Assembly: GCF_902500225.1 (NCBI RefSeq)
Contig: NZ_LR722654.1
Coordinates: 124,001-188,000, forward strand
DNA length: 64,000 bases
Direction of reading: 5' to 3'
Source of the DNA: Buttiauxella massiliensis
GTDB taxonomy: Bacteria > Pseudomonadota > Gammaproteobacteria > Enterobacterales > Enterobacteriaceae
The position numbers and the translations under genes were made by a program. Of this stretch, positions 61,464-64,000 are shown in pieces; positions within the stretch are counted from its first letter, which is position 1; each line of letters starts with the position of its first letter. The notes under the pieces were generated by a model, which saw only the letters and a list, made by a program, of their open reading frames with translations, ran no database searches and had not been told where the DNA came from.

Positions 61464-63125
61464 TTAGAAAGTTTCCCAGTTATCGTCGTGCCCGCTTGTT
61501 GTCGGCTTACTCGTTTTGATAACCGGAGCTGACGATACTGTGGCGCTAACGGACGGCGTAACAGTCGTTTCAGTCGTTAAACGGAAGGCCGCAACCAGTT
61601 GACTTAGCATGCTGGCTTGCTCTTCAAGTGCGGCAGCCGCAGAGGCTGATTCCTCAACCAAAGAGGCGTTCTGCTGAGTGACGCGGTCCATTTCTGAAAC
61701 CGCCAGCGCAACCTGGTCGATACCACGGCTTTGCTCATCAGAGGCGGAGGCAATTTCGCCCATGATGTCGGTGACACGCGTAACGGCATTCACGATGTCA
61801 CTCATGGTTTCTCCGGCGCTTTCAACCAGCACAGAGCCGGTATCCACGCGGGAAACAGAATCTTCGATCAGCCCTTTAATCTCTTTCGCCGCCTGGGCGC
61901 TACGCTGTGCAAGGTTGCGCACTTCGCCCGCAACGACGGCAAAACCACGCCCCTGTTCACCGGCACGCGCCGCTTCTACTGCGGCGTTCAGCGCCAGAAT
62001 GTTGGTCTGGAAAGCGATGCCGTCAATCACGCCGGTAATATCAGCAATTTTCTTCGATGAACCGGCGATGTCGTGCATGGTCTTCACTACACCATCCACA
62101 ACTTTGCCGCCGCGCTGAGCGGTTTCGGAGGCGCTTAACGCTAATTGAGATGCCTGACGGGCGTTTTCCGCGTTTTGTTTCACGGTCGCTGTGAGCTGTT
62201 CCATGCTAGCGGCAGTTTCTTCAAGCGATGCCGCCTGCTGTTCGGTACGGGAAGAGAGGTCGTTATTTCCGGCGGCAATTTCCGTCGCACCGCTGTAGAT
62301 GGCATCAGAACCATCACGCACGCTGCCGACGGTTATGATCAGTTCTTGCTGCATATGGCGCACACTGGAAGTCAGTTCGCTAATCTCATTGCGGCCATTT
62401 GAGACGATATTTTCAGTCAGGTTGCCGTTGGCAATTTCACGAATATGCCCAATCACCACTGCCAGCGGTTGCAGCAGGATGCGGCGCATACCGAACCACA
62501 CCAGCACAATCACCGCGAACAGCGCGAGTGCAAGCCCCGCAATCTGCCACTTGGCAAAGTTATAGTCGTGAGTGCTGGCAATCCAGGATTGCTCGTACAT
62601 GCGATCGTTGAGCGCAATGTAGTCGCCGTATTCTTTTTCGAGGGCGTTTTGCAGGCTTTGGGTGGACTGCGCAAAATAGGCGTCCATGTTGCCGGTTTCC
62701 AGATACCCAACCAGCTCGCTCAGCGCCTGGTTGTAGTTGCGGTAATCGTCATCAATGCCCTGCACCAGCGCTTCAAGTTCTGGCGTAATCGCGGGGATTT
62801 GTTTGAAAGCTGCGTAATGTTTTTGCGCTTCAACGAGAGATTTTTTGGCGTTATTCAGCAGGTCCGTTTTTGCTGCACTTTGCCCATTGCTGGCATCCAT
62901 CATCATCCGCGCCGCAGAACGGCTCAGGTTGATGCGTGTTTGCAGCATCAATTCCCAGGTATTGGCCAGTTCTGACTGCTGAACGCGTAACTCCCTGGAA
63001 ACTTTAAAGCTGTCGTTATTATGTTTGAGTGAGTTAAAAAACATTCCGCCAGAGATGAGCTGGAGCAGCGCGAACACCACCAGCACCATCATTAGCATGG
63101 TGACAACGCGAATACGGTTCAACAT
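61464..63125 (-). CDS. tar: Methyl-accepting chemotaxis protein Tar (553 aa)
   Basis: N-terminal [20 protein letters not shown] and the aspartate-pocket region [20 protein letters not shown], which keeps the Arg residues used by E. coli Tar, and [13 protein letters not shown] near the Thr site. The C-terminus is NWETF, the CheR/CheB docking pentapeptide. It is the first gene of the operon tar-tap-cheRBYZ and is driven by a consensus sigma-28 promoter. Confidence 0.95.
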   Translation of the reverse strand: MLNRIRVVTMLMMVLVVFALLQLISGGMFFNSLKHNNDSFKVSRELRVQQSELANTWELMLQTRINLSRSAARMMMDASNGQSAAKTDLLNNAKKSLVEAQKHYAAFKQIPAITPELEALVQGIDDDYRNYNQALSELVGYLETGNMDAYFAQSTQSLQNALEKEYGDYIALNDRMYEQSWIASTHDYNFAKWQIAGLALALFAVIVLVWFGMRRILLQPLAVVIGHIREIANGNLTENIVSNGRNEISELTSSVRHMQQELIITVGSVRDGSDAIYSGATEIAAGNNDLSSRTEQQAASLEETAASMEQLTATVKQNAENARQASQLALSASETAQRGGKVVDGVVKTMHDIAGSSKKIADITGVIDGIAFQTNILALNAAVEAARAGEQGRGFAVVAGEVRNLAQRSAQAAKEIKGLIEDSVSRVDTGSVLVESAGETMSDIVNAVTRVTDIMGEIASASDEQSRGIDQVALAVSEMDRVTQQNASLVEESASAAAALEEQASMLSQLVAAFRLTTETTVTPSVSATVSSAPVIKTSKPTTSGHDDNWETF

Positions 63126-63156
63126 ATAACACCCTTTTAATGATTTCTTATGGGTG

Positions 63157-63183
63157 TTATCGGCATGTGGTATTGAAACTTTA
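63157..63183 (-). promoter_or_regulatory. Sigma-28 (FliA) promoter of tar-tap-cheRBYZ
   Basis: On the minus strand TAAAGTTT (63183-63176) and GCCGATAA (63164-63157) are separated by 11 bp: a perfect match to the enterobacterial FliA consensus. It lies 31 bp before the tar start, so the operon is a class 3 flagellar operon. Confidence 0.95.
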
Positions 63184-63474
63184 CGTGAAACTTTGGGGTG
63201 GATTTGTCGGGGGCGCTGCGCTTACACGACCTACAAGAGCTTTGGTTGAGATGTCACAGAAGATGGCGGAATAATTAATATTACTTTCGCGATTGCTATC
63301 AGATCGTTACATAAAAGACGCCACATTAACAATTGCGACAAAAAGTAAAAAATAGTTGAATCCTGCCGCGCTTTGCTTCAATTTATGGGCCGAATATATA
63401 TTGGCCAATCATAAAAATTACATATGGCTCAATAAGTTAATTAATTGTTACTAATCGACGGGGTTATTACGTAA

Positions 63475-64000
63475 TTGTCTAGTTCAAACAAACTTACGCT
63501 ATTCATTCTTCTGTTCATGTTTGCCGGGATCCTCTCCGGTGCTGCAATCCATGAGTACGCAGCCGCAGAAAACATCAAAAGCTATGCCGAAAACATCACG
63601 CTGTTTACCGACATCTTTTTACGCCTGATCAAAATGGTTATTGCTCCATTGGTCTTCAGCACCCTGACCGTGGGCATTATGAAGATGGGCGAGACGTCCA
63701 CCATTGGCCGCGTGGGTGGTAAAGCAATGGTGTGGTTTGTTTCATCTTCTGTGCTTTCTATTTTGGTTGGTTTGTTCATTGTCACCCTCCAGCAGCCGGG
63801 TGCTGGCATGAACCTTCAAGTGCCTGCGGGAGATGTGCAAACCGGTCTTGCTGTAAGCGGCATGAACCTGAAAGCGTTTATCTCGCACACCATTCCCACC
63901 AGCATTGCAGGCGCAATGTCGAACAACGAAATCCTGCAAATCGTCGTGTTCTCTCTGTTCTTCGGTATTGCTGGTGCGTCGCTGGGCGAGAAATTTAACA
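63475..64000 (+). CDS. Dicarboxylate/amino acid:cation symporter (DAACS), partial
   Basis: The gene starts at TTG 63475, directly after an in-frame stop, because no ATG precedes the first membrane segment (KLTLFILLFMFAGILSGAAI). It continues past the window. Sequence IFLRLIKMVIAPLVFSTLTV and SIAGAMSNNEILQIVVFSLF match the DctA/GltP family. It is divergent from tar; the 290 bp between it and the FliA promoter are AT-rich, contain an imperfect palindrome (GGCCGAATATATATTGGCC, 63389-63407) and no gene. Confidence 0.9.
   Translation, partial: MSSSNKLTLFILLFMFAGILSGAAIHEYAAAENIKSYAENITLFTDIFLRLIKMVIAPLVFSTLTVGIMKMGETSTIGRVGGKAMVWFVSSSVLSILVGLFIVTLQQPGAGMNLQVPAGDVQTGLAVSGMNLKAFISHTIPTSIAGAMSNNEILQIVVFSLFFGIAGASLGEKFN

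Overview
The window is chromosomal DNA of a motile Enterobacteriaceae (Enterobacter/Lelliottia/Buttiauxella-like; genus not resolved). Evidence is the gene order cutC, yecM, argS, flhEAB, cheZYBR, tap, tar, proteins that closely follow my recollection of the E. coli ones, and ERIC-type repeats. Host genes carry a nearly complete lambdoid prophage that fills about the first 41.8 kb.

Prophage (before base 1 to about 41.78 kb). The integrase is cut by the left edge and reads rightward, followed by a LexA-controlled dinI-like pair. All late genes read leftward. From right to left they are: DUF1133 late regulator, a two-gene Clp-fold protease cassette with its own promoter and terminator, two holin-type proteins, endolysin, Rz/Rz1, an odd block with two paralogues of structural genes, a cos-like site, TerS, TerL, gpW, portal, a fused protease-capsid, decoration protein, FII, Z, U, V, G and G-T (frameshift), tape measure, a lipoprotein moron, M, L, K, I, J and tail-fibre genes. 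The immunity region at 36.2-37.3 kb has a LexA-like CI, a Cro-like protein and at least four operators sharing TGTAAC-N4-GTTACA. Leftward from it lie CII/YmfL-like, antirepressor, an O-like replication protein with internal 15-bp iterons, PerC-like, an adenine and a cytosine DNA methyltransferase, and a DUF968 protein. Rightward from pL lie a structured 0.6-kb leader, YfdP/YfdQ/YfdR-like genes, a DEDDh exonuclease and a PrtN/Xis-like protein next to attR. Integrase and putative excisionase therefore sit at opposite ends, as in KplE1.

Host part I (41.8-50.7 kb): cutC, a PatB/MalY-type C-S lyase, yecM, argS, an ERIC with an internal insertion, a stand-alone LpxA paralogue, and a transporter/hydrolase pair that looks like rhiT-rhiN for rhamnogalacturonides.

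Host part II (50.7-64 kb): flhB-flhA-flhE and tar-tap-cheR-cheB-cheY-cheZ, both leftward. They are separated by an AT-richer islet with a frameshifted dGTPase-like gene and an N-terminally truncated nucleotidyltransferase. Tar has a consensus sigma-28 promoter. Instead of cheAW/motAB, the region upstream of tar holds a divergent dicarboxylate/amino-acid symporter gene that runs off the right edge.

No rRNA, tRNA, CRISPR array or insertion sequence was seen.
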